Positions 54,513 to 63,617 of a stretch of DNA of 64,000 bases are shown piece by piece (the first letter of the stretch is position 1; each line of letters opens with the position of its first letter). This stretch comes from Lachnoclostridium phytofermentans ISDg (GTDB taxonomy: Bacteria; Bacillota; Clostridia; Lachnospirales; Lachnospiraceae): the NCBI RefSeq assembly GCF_000018685.1, contig NC_010001.1, positions 760,001-824,000 on the forward strand. The letters are read 5' to 3'. Under the pieces are notes generated by a model, which saw only the letters and a list, made by a program, of their open reading frames with translations, made no database searches and was not told the DNA's origin. Made by a program: the position numbers and the translations under genes.

Positions 54513-54640
54513 ATGTGTATCCTTTCTTTTTCGATAGTAGTAATTTCTACATAGGACTAATAGTGTACTTTATCAGTTATAAAATAAATTTTGAAAAATT
54601 GCAATGCTCTTTCATTGTCTCACTTTTATTCATGCTAGGG

Positions 54641-54674
54641 AAAGTTCATAACGAGAAAAAGTTCATAGCGAGGA
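54641..54674. repeat. 17-bp imperfect tandem repeat
   Basis: AAAGTTCATAACGAGAA is followed by AAAGTTCATAGCGAGGA. It lies in the 54513-54817 gap, which otherwise shows only the divergent leaders of its flanking genes. Confidence 0.6.
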
Positions 54675-54817
54675 AAAGCTCTGGTAGTGTAACTTTTGTT
54701 AATCTCTCCACTTTACAACCTAGAAGGAATGTGAGAGAATGAAACGGATAAAAGGAAACTACTGTCTGCAATCATGAATTGTTGATGATTAGGATACAAT
54801 GACTTTGGAGGACTATC

Positions 54818-55546
54818 ATGAAAGACATCTTAGACGTTCACACCCATACTTTGGCAAGTGGTCATGCATACAATACAATCAAGGAAATGGCTTTGGAGGC
54901 ATCAGAGAAAGGGATCGAATTACTTGGAATAACCGAACATGCTCCAACTATGCCAGGTACTTGCCATGAATTTTATTTTCAAAATCTTCACGTTGTTCCA
55001 AGAGAAATGTTTGGTGTACAACTTCTTCTTGGAAGTGAGGTAAATATTTTAGACCATGAGGGAACACTGGACTTATCAGATCAAGTGTTAAAAAAACTAG
55101 ATATTTGCATCGCAAGTATTCATCCACCATGTTACAAAAAAGGGACGAAGAGGGAAAATACTAATGCAATCGTTGGTGCAATGGAAAACCCTTATATTAA
55201 TATTATTGGTCACCCTGACGATGGGAGATATGAACTTGATTATGAGACCATTGTAAAAAAGGCAAAAGAATATGGGGTACTACTAGAGTTAAATAACGCA
55301 TCTGTAGCTCCTGGAAGCTTTCGACCAAACACAAGAGAAAATGACCTTACAATGCTTCAGTATTGTAAGCAACATGAAGTACCAGTTATTATGAGCAGTG
55401 ATGCACATACAGCATACGATATAGGAAATCATGTATATGTAAAAGACATCATAAAAGAAGCGATGTTCCCAGAAGATTTGGTAGTGAATCATTCGAAAGA
55501 AATCTTGCTTCAGATGATAGAGAATCGCAGAAAAAGCATTTTATAA
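54818..55546 (+). CDS. PHP-domain phosphoesterase, YcdX-like
   Basis: The 242-residue protein has PHP metal motifs in order: DVHTHTLASGHAY (HxH), GITEHAP, LLLGSEVNI, ASIHPP, IIGHPDDG and MSSDAHT. Together they form a trinuclear metal site. YcdX-type enzymes hydrolyse phosphate esters in the cytoplasm; substrate unknown. The ribosome binding site is GGAGG 8 bp upstream. It is followed by a hairpin terminator in the glnA leader. Confidence 0.88.
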   Translation: MKDILDVHTHTLASGHAYNTIKEMALEASEKGIELLGITEHAPTMPGTCHEFYFQNLHVVPREMFGVQLLLGSEVNILDHEGTLDLSDQVLKKLDICIASIHPPCYKKGTKRENTNAIVGAMENPYINIIGHPDDGRYELDYETIVKKAKEYGVLLELNNASVAPGSFRPNTRENDLTMLQYCKQHEVPVIMSSDAHTAYDIGNHVYVKDIIKEAMFPEDLVVNHSKEILLQMIENRRKSIL

Positions 55547-55602
55547 AAATCTTACTCGATTTCCATTGACAAATATTTTGTCCACAGTTAATAATGTTAT
55601 TA

Positions 55603-55641
55603 GACAAAGGCGTCTTGGGATAGATGCTTTTGTCTTTTTTT
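55603..55641 (+). terminator. Hairpin terminator upstream of glnA, possible ANTAR target
   Basis: GACAAAGGCGTC pairs with GATGCTTTTGTC with two G-T pairs and one mismatch, then seven T residues. It can end the PHP transcript. Because an ANTAR antiterminator follows glnA, it may instead be the regulated leader terminator. Confidence 0.6.
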
Positions 55642-55781
55642 ATTCGTAGACCAGGAAAGTCTGCGAAGCATATTTTTTTCTTATTTATAGAAATAGCTTT
55701 ACAACTATAAATGAAAGTTCTCCGAGGGGACGTATTTATCCTGTGGGAATAAATAAACAAAATATTGTTAGGAGGCAACTT

Positions 55782-57113
55782 ATGAAGCAGTATACAAAGA
55801 AGGACATTTTAAGATTAGTTGAAGAAGAGGATGTAGAATTTATCCGACTTCAGTTTACCGACATGTTTGGCAATTTCAAAAATGTAGCAGTAACAACGAG
55901 CCAGTTAGAAAAAGTGCTAAATAATAAATATATGTTTGATGGATCTGCCATTGAAGGCTTTGTACGAATTGAGGAATCTGACATGTATTTGCATCCTGAT
56001 TTAAATACCTTTGAAATCTTTCCTTGGAGGCCGCAGCATGGTAAGGTTGCAAGGTTCATTTGTGACGTATATCGTACCGATGGTACACCATTTGAAGGAG
56101 ATCCTAGATACATATTAAAACGTGTATTGCAGGAAGCGAAAGATCTTGGTTACACATTTCACGTTGGTCCCGAATGTGAGTTTTTCCTCTTTGATATAGG
56201 GGAAGATGGGTTACCAACTACAAAAACGAGGGAAAAAGGTTGTTACTTCGACGTTGGTCCAATGGATGCTGGTGAAAATGCCAGACGAGAGATGGTACTT
56301 ACATTAGAAGAGATGGGATTTGAAGTTGAAGCCTCCCATCATGAAGTTGCACCAGCGCAGCATGAAATCGATTTCCATTATGAAGATGGTCTAATTACTG
56401 CAGATAATATTATGACCTTGAGGATGGCTGTTCGCACGATAGCAAGACGTCATGGCATGCATGCTACCTTTATGCCAAAACCAAAGTCTGGTGTCGATGG
56501 TTCCGGAATGCATATTAACATGTCTCTTGAAAAGGACGGGATGAATTGCTTTTATGATCCAAACGATAAATTAGGGTTAAGTGAGGTCGCATATCAGTTT
56601 ATTGCTGGATTAATGCATCATGCAGAAAGTATGACTGCAATTACAAATCCTTTGGTTAACTCCTATAAAAGGCTAGTACCTGGCTATGAGGCACCCGTTT
56701 ATATTGCATGGTCACTTGTCAATCGAAGTCCACTGATCAGGATTCCAGATGGAAGAGAAGAAAGAACCAGAGTGGAGTTACGTAGTCCTGACTCAGCCAC
56801 CAATCCATATTTAGCACTAGCAGTATGCTTGGCAGCGGGGTTAGATGGTATTAAGAAAAAGATGAGTCCTCCCAAAGGAGTCGATAAGAATATCTTTTCC
56901 ATGAGTGATCAGGAGAGACTTGCTATGGAAATTCGCAATCTACCTGGCAGTTTAGGTGAAGCCTTGGATGAGTTAGAAAAGAGTGAGTTTATGAGAGAAG
57001 TATTGGGAAATCATGCTTTCCTCACTTATATAAGAGCGAAGAGAGCAGAGTGGTCCCAGTATCGTACGCAGGTTTCTGAATGGGAGATTGACCAATACCT
57101 TAACCGAATTTAG
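55782..57113 (+). CDS. glnA: Glutamine synthetase, type I
   Basis: The 443-residue enzyme makes glutamine from glutamate, ammonia and ATP. Signatures are FTDMFGNFKNV, FDGSAIEGFVRIEESDM, GPECEFFLFD, SHHEVAPAQHEIDF (metal and glutamate binding), MPKPKSGVDGSGMHINMS and the ATP site NRSPLIRIP. Length fits the short, feedback-inhibited GSI-alpha class of Firmicutes, without the adenylylation loop. Start ATG 55782 has AGGAGG; the frame from 55743 is an extension without a site. An ANTAR regulator gene follows 29 bp later. Confidence 0.96.
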   Translation: MKQYTKKDILRLVEEEDVEFIRLQFTDMFGNFKNVAVTTSQLEKVLNNKYMFDGSAIEGFVRIEESDMYLHPDLNTFEIFPWRPQHGKVARFICDVYRTDGTPFEGDPRYILKRVLQEAKDLGYTFHVGPECEFFLFDIGEDGLPTTKTREKGCYFDVGPMDAGENARREMVLTLEEMGFEVEASHHEVAPAQHEIDFHYEDGLITADNIMTLRMAVRTIARRHGMHATFMPKPKSGVDGSGMHINMSLEKDGMNCFYDPNDKLGLSEVAYQFIAGLMHHAESMTAITNPLVNSYKRLVPGYEAPVYIAWSLVNRSPLIRIPDGREERTRVELRSPDSATNPYLALAVCLAAGLDGIKKKMSPPKGVDKNIFSMSDQERLAMEIRNLPGSLGEALDELEKSEFMREVLGNHAFLTYIRAKRAEWSQYRTQVSEWEIDQYLNRI

Positions 57114-57142
57114 AGTAAAAATTGTAACGGAGGTGGTCAAAT

Positions 57143-57685
57143 TTGCTAAGTATAATCATAGCATTCCCAAAGATTGAGGACGCGAATAACATAAGAAATA
57201 TCTTAGTGAGTGGTGGATTCGAAGTAAATGCGACCTGTACTACCGGTGCTCAGGCAATCATGGTAGCAAATGAACTCGATGAAGGAATCGTTATCTGCGG
57301 TTTTCGTCTATCAGATATGATGTACCTGGAACTTAATGGTTACCTGCCTCGTGGATTTGAAATGTTATTATTAGCTTCCCCACAAAAACTATTAGATTGT
57401 GCAGATGGTAACATCCTAAGCCTTAGTATGCCTATTAAGATACAGGATCTTCTGAATACCCTTCAATTGATGACATACAAATACATGCGCCGTAAGAAAA
57501 AGGATAACGATAAACCTAAGGATCGTACCACAACTCAGAAAGAAACTATCACCAGAGCTAAGACGCTATTAATGGAACGTAACAAGATGACGGAAGAAGA
57601 AGCACATCGATATATTCAAAAGACCAGTATGGATAGTGGTACAAATATGGTAGAAACAGCGGAGATGATTTTGAGTATGATGTAA
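57143..57685 (+). CDS. ANTAR-domain response-regulator-like antiterminator
   Basis: The 180-residue protein starts at a TTG with GGAGGTGG upstream. It has a receiver-like N-terminal domain (about 1-110, IIIAFPKIEDANNIRNILVS) in which the usual phosphoacceptor region reads GIVICGFRLSD, without the normal Asp, so it may be phosphorylation independent. A basic linker follows, then an ANTAR RNA-binding domain (about 125-178, RAKTLLMERNKMTEEEAHRY then MVETAEMIL). Such proteins bind leader RNA hairpins and prevent termination; those beside glnA in Clostridia are thought to act in nitrogen control. Confidence 0.88.
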   Translation: MLSIIIAFPKIEDANNIRNILVSGGFEVNATCTTGAQAIMVANELDEGIVICGFRLSDMMYLELNGYLPRGFEMLLLASPQKLLDCADGNILSLSMPIKIQDLLNTLQLMTYKYMRRKKKDNDKPKDRTTTQKETITRAKTLLMERNKMTEEEAHRYIQKTSMDSGTNMVETAEMILSMM

Positions 57686-57831
57686 TTGTATTCATTTTAT
57701 ACATCATAGGTATTCGAAATTCCTATCTTATGAAAGCAGCTGAAATATTGAAATTGGGCGGATATCTATTTATAATAAATCATATTAATTGTCAGAAGTA
57801 TAAATTGTTAGTATGAAAATAAAATTGATAC

Positions 57832-57936
57832 AACTTTGTGCCTGTGGTCCAAAGTTTACAGGCTTGCAGGTATGATTATTAGAGTAAAAAAGGTTTTCAC
57901 AAACAAAATTGTACTTGTGGCACAAAGTTTGCAGAA
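57832..57936 (+). other. AAATTTG-family stem-loops, copies 2 and 3, upstream of dapF
   Basis: AACTTTG (57832-57838) pairs perfectly with CAAAGTT (57850-57856) around an 11-base loop, TGCCTGTGGTC. A second, degenerate copy of the same 33-bp sequence runs from about 57903 to 57935. The stem differs from copies 1 and 4 at both partners of a pair, so pairing is kept. Confidence 0.55.
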
Positions 57937-57952
57937 AGGCATGGTAGCTAAT

Positions 57953-58786
57953 ATGAAATTTACAAAGATGCAAGGTTGTGGAAATGATTATGTTTACGTA
58001 AATTGTTTTGAGGAAACCATAAATGATCCAAATGGAGTGGCAAAAAAGGTGAGTGATCGACGTTTTGGAATTGGTTCTGATGGATTAATCTTAATCAAAC
58101 CTTCTGAAATTGCAGATTTTACGATGCATATGTATAATGCAGACGGATCACAAGGAAAAATGTGCGGAAATGGTATTCGCTGTGTTGGTAAGTACGTTTA
58201 TGACCATGGTATGACACAAAAAACAAGCCTAGCGATCGAAACATTAGGCGGTGTGAAATACTTAGCTTTAATTGTTGACGGCGGAAAAGTAACAGAAGTA
58301 ACAGTTGATATGGGTGAACCAGAATTAGACCCTAAATTAATTCCGATTGCAGTAGAGGAAGAACAGGTAGTAAATATGCCAATAACAATTGCTGATCGCG
58401 AATTCTACATCACAGGTGTTTCGGTAGGAAACCCTCACGCGGTTACCTTTATTGAGGATACCAACTCTTTCCCAATAGAAAACTATGGTCCATTGTTTGA
58501 AGAGCATCCATTATTTCCAGAAAAGATCAATACGGAGTTTGTACAAATCCTCGACCGTAAGACTGTCAATATGCGTGTTTGGGAACGTGGATCTGCGGAA
58601 ACTCATGCTTGTGGAACCGGTGCTACGTGCTCTGTGTATGCAGCTATCTTAAATGGCTTAACGGAGGATGAAGTGACAGTTCATATGTTAGGCGGTGACG
58701 TTGTCATTCGCTATGACAGAGAGAAGAATCGACTATTTATGACAGGTCCAGCTGTAACTGTTTTTGATGGTGAGATAGAGTTATAA
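57953..58786 (+). CDS. dapF: Diaminopimelate epimerase
   Basis: The 277-residue enzyme converts LL- to meso-diaminopimelate for lysine and peptidoglycan synthesis. Both catalytic cysteines are present: Cys71 in GKMCGNGIRC and Cys220 in ETHACGTGAT, along with the QGCGNDYVYV start. ATG 57953 fits family alignment; an in-frame ATG at 57941 is possible, and the ribosome binding site (AGAAAGG) is weak for either. dapL follows, giving the epimerase and aminotransferase of one pathway side by side. Confidence 0.95.
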   Translation: MKFTKMQGCGNDYVYVNCFEETINDPNGVAKKVSDRRFGIGSDGLILIKPSEIADFTMHMYNADGSQGKMCGNGIRCVGKYVYDHGMTQKTSLAIETLGGVKYLALIVDGGKVTEVTVDMGEPELDPKLIPIAVEEEQVVNMPITIADREFYITGVSVGNPHAVTFIEDTNSFPIENYGPLFEEHPLFPEKINTEFVQILDRKTVNMRVWERGSAETHACGTGATCSVYAAILNGLTEDEVTVHMLGGDVVIRYDREKNRLFMTGPAVTVFDGEIEL

Positions 58787-58790
58787 AATG

Positions 58791-58859
58791 TAGTGGCAAT
58801 GAGGTAGAGCTGGTAGCGTAAGCGGAAAACTTGCCTGTAGGCAAGTGGTAATATCCGCT
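58791..58859 (+). repeat. Structured dispersed repeat, copy 2
   Basis: The first 36 bp match 52867-52902 with two differences, and the right end AATATCCGCT also matches. Between them copy 2 carries an extra perfect hairpin (ACTTGCC TGTA GGCAAGT). It lies between dapF and dapL. Confidence 0.75.
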
Positions 58860-58902
58860 TTGACTATGAGTAATGAAAACATGTGCTGGAATGGAGGTTA
58901 TA

Positions 58903-60117
58903 ATGTTTAAAATTAATGAAAACTATTTAAAATTACAAGGTAGTTACCTATTTTCAACAATTGGAAAGAAAGTACGAACCTATAAGGAAGAAAACCCAGA
59001 TAAGAACGTGATTAGTCTAGGGATTGGTGATGTGACATTACCTCTTGCTCCAAGCATAATAAGTGCACTTCATAAAGCAACCGATGAAATGGCAGCAAAA
59101 GAGACTTTCAAAGGCTACTCCCCAGATCTTGGATATGAATTTTTACGAAGTGCAATCGCAAAACATGATTATGAAGCGAGAGGGGTTCAAATTGCGCTTG
59201 ATGAAATCTTCATCAGTGATGGTGCAAAAAGTGATTCTGGTAACATAGGTGATATATTTGCAGAAAATAATAAGATAGCCGTTTGTGATCCAGTATATCC
59301 TGTTTATGTGGATACGAATGTAATGGCTGGTCGAACAGGTGAATTTAATTACACTACTGGTAAGTGGAGTAATGTCATCTATATGCCTTGTACGAAGGAA
59401 AATAAATTTGTACCGAGCCTTCCAGCGGAAACTCCTGATATCATCTATCTGTGTTTTCCTAACAATCCTACAGGATCTGCAATCACAAAGATGAAACTTC
59501 AGAAATGGGTAGATTATGCAATTGAAAAAGGAGCAGTTATTATATACGATGCTGCTTATGAGGCATACATTAGCGAAGAGAATTGTCCTCATACCATTTA
59601 TGAATGTGATGGAGCGAAAAAATGTGCAATCGAACTTCGTAGCTTTAGCAAAAATGCTGGATTTACAGGCACAAGACTTGGTTTTACAATAGTACCAAAG
59701 GAGCTAACCAGCGACGGTGTTTCTTTAAATAGTTTATGGGCAAGACGCCATGGCACTAAGTTTAATGGTGCACCATATATTATTCAAACAGCTGGAGCTG
59801 CAGTTTATTCACCAGAAGGAATTGCAGAAACGAGAGAACAGATAAATTACTATATGAACAATGCACGAGTAATCCGTGATGGTTTACTTGAGGCAGGATA
59901 TCAGGTATCTGGTGGTGTCAATGCACCGTATATCTGGTTACATACACCAGATGGCATGACATCTTGGGAATACTTTGATTATTTACTTCAAAATGCTTCT
60001 GTTGTTGGTACACCAGGTTCAGGCTTTGGACCAAGTGGAGAGGGATATTTCCGACTGACTGCATTTGGTACGTATGAAAATACGCTAGAAGCATTAAGAA
60101 GAATCAAAAATTTATAA
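58903..60117 (+). CDS. dapL: LL-diaminopimelate aminotransferase
   Basis: The 404-residue class I/II PLP enzyme forms LL-diaminopimelate directly from tetrahydrodipicolinate and glutamate, bypassing succinylase or acetylase steps. It shows VISLGIGDVTLPLAP, the substrate-specific GYSPDLGYEFLR, CFPNNPTGSAI, and the PLP lysine Lys250 in RSFSKNAGFTGTRLG. Start ATG 58903 follows TGGAGG; the frame from 58873 is longer without support. It works directly before DapF. Confidence 0.96.
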   Translation: MFKINENYLKLQGSYLFSTIGKKVRTYKEENPDKNVISLGIGDVTLPLAPSIISALHKATDEMAAKETFKGYSPDLGYEFLRSAIAKHDYEARGVQIALDEIFISDGAKSDSGNIGDIFAENNKIAVCDPVYPVYVDTNVMAGRTGEFNYTTGKWSNVIYMPCTKENKFVPSLPAETPDIIYLCFPNNPTGSAITKMKLQKWVDYAIEKGAVIIYDAAYEAYISEENCPHTIYECDGAKKCAIELRSFSKNAGFTGTRLGFTIVPKELTSDGVSLNSLWARRHGTKFNGAPYIIQTAGAAVYSPEGIAETREQINYYMNNARVIRDGLLEAGYQVSGGVNAPYIWLHTPDGMTSWEYFDYLLQNASVVGTPGSGFGPSGEGYFRLTAFGTYENTLEALRRIKNL

Positions 60118-60217
60118 ATGTAAGGTACTCTTGTTTTAGGTGAAGAGAAAACCATATAAAAGAAAAAAGGGTATCTCATCTAAGTCATTTGACAGCTTTT
60201 TAAATAGATTTAAAAAC

Positions 60218-60258
60218 AGTAATGGAGCGGGATTCCAAGAATCCCGCTCCATTACTTT
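60218..60258. terminator. Perfect 17-bp hairpin after dapL
   Basis: AGTAATGGAGCGGGATT (60218-60234) pairs with AATCCCGCTCCATTACT (60240-60256) without mismatch. The T tract is short; it lies between convergent genes and may work in both directions. Confidence 0.8.
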
Positions 60259-60276
60259 ATAAAGAGCTATTAATTA

Positions 60277-60357
60277 CTAGTCTTCAGAATAAAAAACAAG
60301 GTATGAATTATTTCCATCTTTATAATTTGGATCCAATTTAATTTCGATTATACCAAT
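60277..60357 (-). pseudogene. Possible C-terminal gene remnant
   Basis: On the minus strand, directly after the P-type ATPase stop, about 26 codons read GIIEIKLDPNYKDGNNSYLV and end YSED-stop. Composition is protein-like but there is no start codon. It may be the tail of a lost gene; no family assigned. Confidence 0.25.
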
Positions 60358-60359
60358 AA

Positions 60360-62993
60360 TTAGTTCCTACCAAACTTACGTTGTAAGAATTTCACCACTT
60401 CTACAATTGGAACAATTAAGAATGCAAGTCCTAAAGCAACAAGGTATTCAGGAACTGAGATATGCTCAAAACCAAAGGCAGTGTTAACACCAGGTAGGTA
60501 AATAACTGCAGTTGTAAGTATAAGACTTAGTGCCATACCTGCAATTAAGAAGATATTGTGGTGTTTCATATGAAGAATACTCTTTCTCTGGCTACGTAAG
60601 TTAAAGGAGTGGAAAATCTCAGCCATGGACATTGTTAAGAACGCCATTGTCATACCATCCTCGCTGTTTGCAATTTCCCAAACACCAGCTTCCATATAGT
60701 GTCCGATAAAATAAGCTGCTAAGGTGATAATAGTTACCATAATACCTTGATATAAAACATCAACACCAAGGCGATCAGCAAAGATACCATCCTTTGTACT
60801 TCTTGGTTTTCGTTCCATAATATCATTTTCCGCTTTTTCAACTCCGAGAGCTAAGGCTGGGAAACAGTCAGTAATCAAGTTAATCCATAAGAGATGAACT
60901 GGTTTTAAAATGGTAAAACCAAGAATGGTAGCCACAAAAATACTTAGCACTTCACTTAGATTACTGGAAAGTAAAAACTGAATACATTTACGAATGTTAT
61001 CATAGATACGACGACCTTCACCAACCGCACTGACGATAGAGGCAAAGTTATCATCTGCAAGTACCATATCTGCTACATTCTTTGTAACGTCAGTACCGGT
61101 AATACCCATACCAATACCGATATCAGCAGATTTGATACTTGGTGCATCGTTAACACCATCACCGGTCATAGCTGTAATCATACCTTTTGCACGCCATGCA
61201 TTTACAATACGAACCTTATGCTCTGGCTGTACACGAGCGTAAACAGAGTAGCGTTCTATTTCAGTTTTAAATGCCTCATCAGAGATTTCATTTAATTCTG
61301 ATCCTGTAATGGCTTCACCTGCGTCTTGTATAATTCCTAGCTGAGTCGCAATAGCAACAGCAGTATCACGGTGATCGCCAGTAATCATAATAGGACGAAT
61401 ACCAGCTTTTTTACATTCTGCAATTGCATCAACTACCTCTGGACGGATAGGGTCAATCATACCAGTAAGACCTATGAAAACTAATTCTTTTTCTAAGTTC
61501 TCTGGGTTAACATCATTTGGTACACTATCATAGTTTCGATATGCAGCAGCTAATACACGGAGTGCTTTATCTGCCATTTCCTTATTTTTAGCAAGAATCT
61601 CATTACGAATAGAGTTTGTTAATGGAACTACTTTACCTTGAGATAACGCATGAGTACAACATTTTAAAACCTCATCTGGTGCACCTTTGGTGTATTGTAC
61701 AATACCTTCTGATGTCTTATGGATTGTACTCATCATTTTACGAACAGAATCAAATGGTGCTTCTGCAATACGAGGTTGCTGTTCTATTAATTTATTTTTA
61801 TCTAAATACAACTTTGTTGCATAGTTTACCAGTGCGCATTCCGTTGGTTCACCGACTGCATTGTTAGTTTCATCAAGCTGGGCATCGGAGCAAAGTGCCA
61901 TTGCTGTAGCTAATAAGTCTTCTTTTTCTCCAAAATGATCAACCACTGTCATTTTATTCTGGGTAAGAGTACCGGTTTTATCACTACAGATAATTTGAGC
62001 ACATCCAAGAGTCTCTACGGCGGTTAACTTACGGATCACCGCATTTTTCTTACTCATATTGGTAACACCAATACTGAGAACAATGGTAACAACAGTGGCA
62101 AGTCCTTCAGGAATAGCAGCAACAGCCAAACTTACTGCAACCATAAAGGTATTTAAGGCAACCTCACCATTAATTGTTTCAGCAGTTAATAAACTAAATC
62201 CGAAAATGAATACACAAATACCAACTACAAGTATGGTCAAGATTTTACTTAATTGTGCCAATTTAATTTGTAATGGTGTACGCCCTTCTTTTGCATTAGC
62301 AAGTGCATCTGCAATCTTACCCATTTCTGTGTCCATGCCGTTTGCAGTGATAACCGCAGTACCACGGCCATATACGACAACACTACCCATATAGACCATA
62401 TTTTTTCTATCACCAAGAGGGATATCTTTCTCTTTTCCAAGAGTTAATTGCTCGATTTTTTTGTTTACTGGGACACTTTCTCCAGTAAGAGCAGCTTCTT
62501 CCACTTTAAGGCTAGCACTCTCTAATAATCTTGCATCTGCAGGAATTGCATCGCCTGCCTCAAGTAGAATTACATCGCCTACAACTAGATCTTCACTTTT
62601 AATGCTTTGTATCACACCATCCCGAAGAACTTTGCTTGTTGCAGCTGCCATTTCTTGAAGGGCTTCAATTGCTTTTTCAGCCTTACTTTCTTGTGTTACT
62701 CCTAGGATTGCATTAATAATTACTACCGCAAGAATAATTAATACATCAGCGAAGGATTCGTGTGCATAGGCAGCAGTGATACCAGAAATAGTTGCTGCAC
62801 ACAACAGGATAATTGTCATAGGATCTTTCATTTGGAAAAAGAATCTAGTAATCAGTGATTCTTTCTCCGCTTCTTTTAATTTGTTCTTACCGTTTTTTAA
62901 AAGCCGTTCTTCGCTTTCCTTTGATGTAAGACCAGTCGATTGACTCTTAATCTCTTTTAGTACATCATCAGTAGATTTTAAGTAATAGTTCAT
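60360..62993 (-). CDS. P-type cation-transporting ATPase (Ca2+/Mn2+ class)
   Basis: The 877-residue pump has the P2A layout: N-terminal cation ATPase domain (residues about 1-70), M1-M2, actuator motif ALTGESVPVNK, M4 with AAIPEGLATVV, phosphorylated Asp338 in CSDKTGTLTQNKM, nucleotide domain with TKGAPDEVL, hinge MTGDGVNDAPSIKSADIGIG and a six-segment C-terminus with LWINLITDCFPALALGVE. It is annotated as calcium pump by similarity to YloB/LMCA1, but the leader carries a probable manganese riboswitch, so export of Mn2+ (as Lactococcus YoaB) is at least as likely. The start has AAGGGAGA upstream. Confidence 0.93.
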   Translation of the reverse strand: MNYYLKSTDDVLKEIKSQSTGLTSKESEERLLKNGKNKLKEAEKESLITRFFFQMKDPMTIILLCAATISGITAAYAHESFADVLIILAVVIINAILGVTQESKAEKAIEALQEMAAATSKVLRDGVIQSIKSEDLVVGDVILLEAGDAIPADARLLESASLKVEEAALTGESVPVNKKIEQLTLGKEKDIPLGDRKNMVYMGSVVVYGRGTAVITANGMDTEMGKIADALANAKEGRTPLQIKLAQLSKILTILVVGICVFIFGFSLLTAETINGEVALNTFMVAVSLAVAAIPEGLATVVTIVLSIGVTNMSKKNAVIRKLTAVETLGCAQIICSDKTGTLTQNKMTVVDHFGEKEDLLATAMALCSDAQLDETNNAVGEPTECALVNYATKLYLDKNKLIEQQPRIAEAPFDSVRKMMSTIHKTSEGIVQYTKGAPDEVLKCCTHALSQGKVVPLTNSIRNEILAKNKEMADKALRVLAAAYRNYDSVPNDVNPENLEKELVFIGLTGMIDPIRPEVVDAIAECKKAGIRPIMITGDHRDTAVAIATQLGIIQDAGEAITGSELNEISDEAFKTEIERYSVYARVQPEHKVRIVNAWRAKGMITAMTGDGVNDAPSIKSADIGIGMGITGTDVTKNVADMVLADDNFASIVSAVGEGRRIYDNIRKCIQFLLSSNLSEVLSIFVATILGFTILKPVHLLWINLITDCFPALALGVEKAENDIMERKPRSTKDGIFADRLGVDVLYQGIMVTIITLAAYFIGHYMEAGVWEIANSEDGMTMAFLTMSMAEIFHSFNLRSQRKSILHMKHHNIFLIAGMALSLILTTAVIYLPGVNTAFGFEHISVPEYLVALGLAFLIVPIVEVVKFLQRKFGRN

Positions 62994-63291
62994 TCAAATC
63001 TCCCTTTCTTATTTGTGTGATATCTACATAGCAATTAGATGAAATCGTATGTATTACCTTAAATTTAATCTTGGTGTAAACCATCAGTGAATTATAGCTG
63101 CACCATACTTATCCAAAGAGAAGTATTTATAACCGTGTTTTGCTTACAAAGAACATTGTATAGAAAGTAGAATTTGCTCAAAATAAATCATATGAAACAT
63201 TTTACATATTAGTTTAATGTAGAAACGTTTGATTTATTTAGAGAAAAATTTCTAATTACTATCTACTGGATAGTGTTGACCAACTATGCAA

Positions 63292-63426
63292 CAAAAAAAC
63301 TCATGTATAACTTAAAATAAAAGTTATACATGAGTCTCATTCTCTAAGGCAAGCCAGGCACGAAGCCATGATGTTGGAAATTGCCGCGTAAACAAATGTT
63401 TACGTGAATTACTCCCCCACTATACT
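63292..63426 (-). ncRNA. yybP-ykoY (manganese) riboswitch with terminator
   Basis: On the minus strand the RNA begins AGTATAGTGGGGGAGTAA (63426 down), contains CAACATCATGGC and GCCTGGCTTGCC, and ends GAGACTCAT, the conserved GGGGAGUA...GAGAC frame of yybP-ykoY aptamers. The 3' strand of the closing helix (ACTCATGTATAACT) is also the 5' arm of a perfect 14-bp terminator (63299-63335, T tract at 63293-63299), so the aptamer helix and terminator are mutually exclusive. Mn2+ binding should allow readthrough into the ATPase gene. About 300 nt of further leader, without a gene, follow. Confidence 0.72.
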
Positions 63427-63453
63427 GGATATTGGATTAAATTTAATTTTGGT

Positions 63454-63472
63454 ACAAATGGTAACCATTTGT
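63454..63472. promoter_or_regulatory. Perfect 19-bp palindrome in divergent region
   Basis: ACAAATGGT, a central A and ACCATTTGT are exact mirror arms. It lies just upstream of the riboswitch and could be an operator for a metal-responsive or other dimeric repressor. Confidence 0.5.
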
Positions 63473-63617
63473 TATAGACCTATCATACCAGATTTTTTTG
63501 AATAATCAAGCATTTTCATTATATTTTAATGTTAACTTAATAATACAACAAGTTTTTATTGTATTAAATCGGATTATTGCTTACACTAAAGTAGTGTGAA
63601 ATAGTAGACATTTCATA

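Noticed and set aside
54494..54742. 82-codon plus-strand frame between esterase and PHP genes
   Set aside because: No ribosome binding site, biased composition, overlaps the leader of the minus-strand gene and a small tandem repeat.
57686..57952. Lysine riboswitch or T-box upstream of dapF
   Set aside because: No conserved lysine-aptamer or T-box sequence and no terminator hairpin in the leader.
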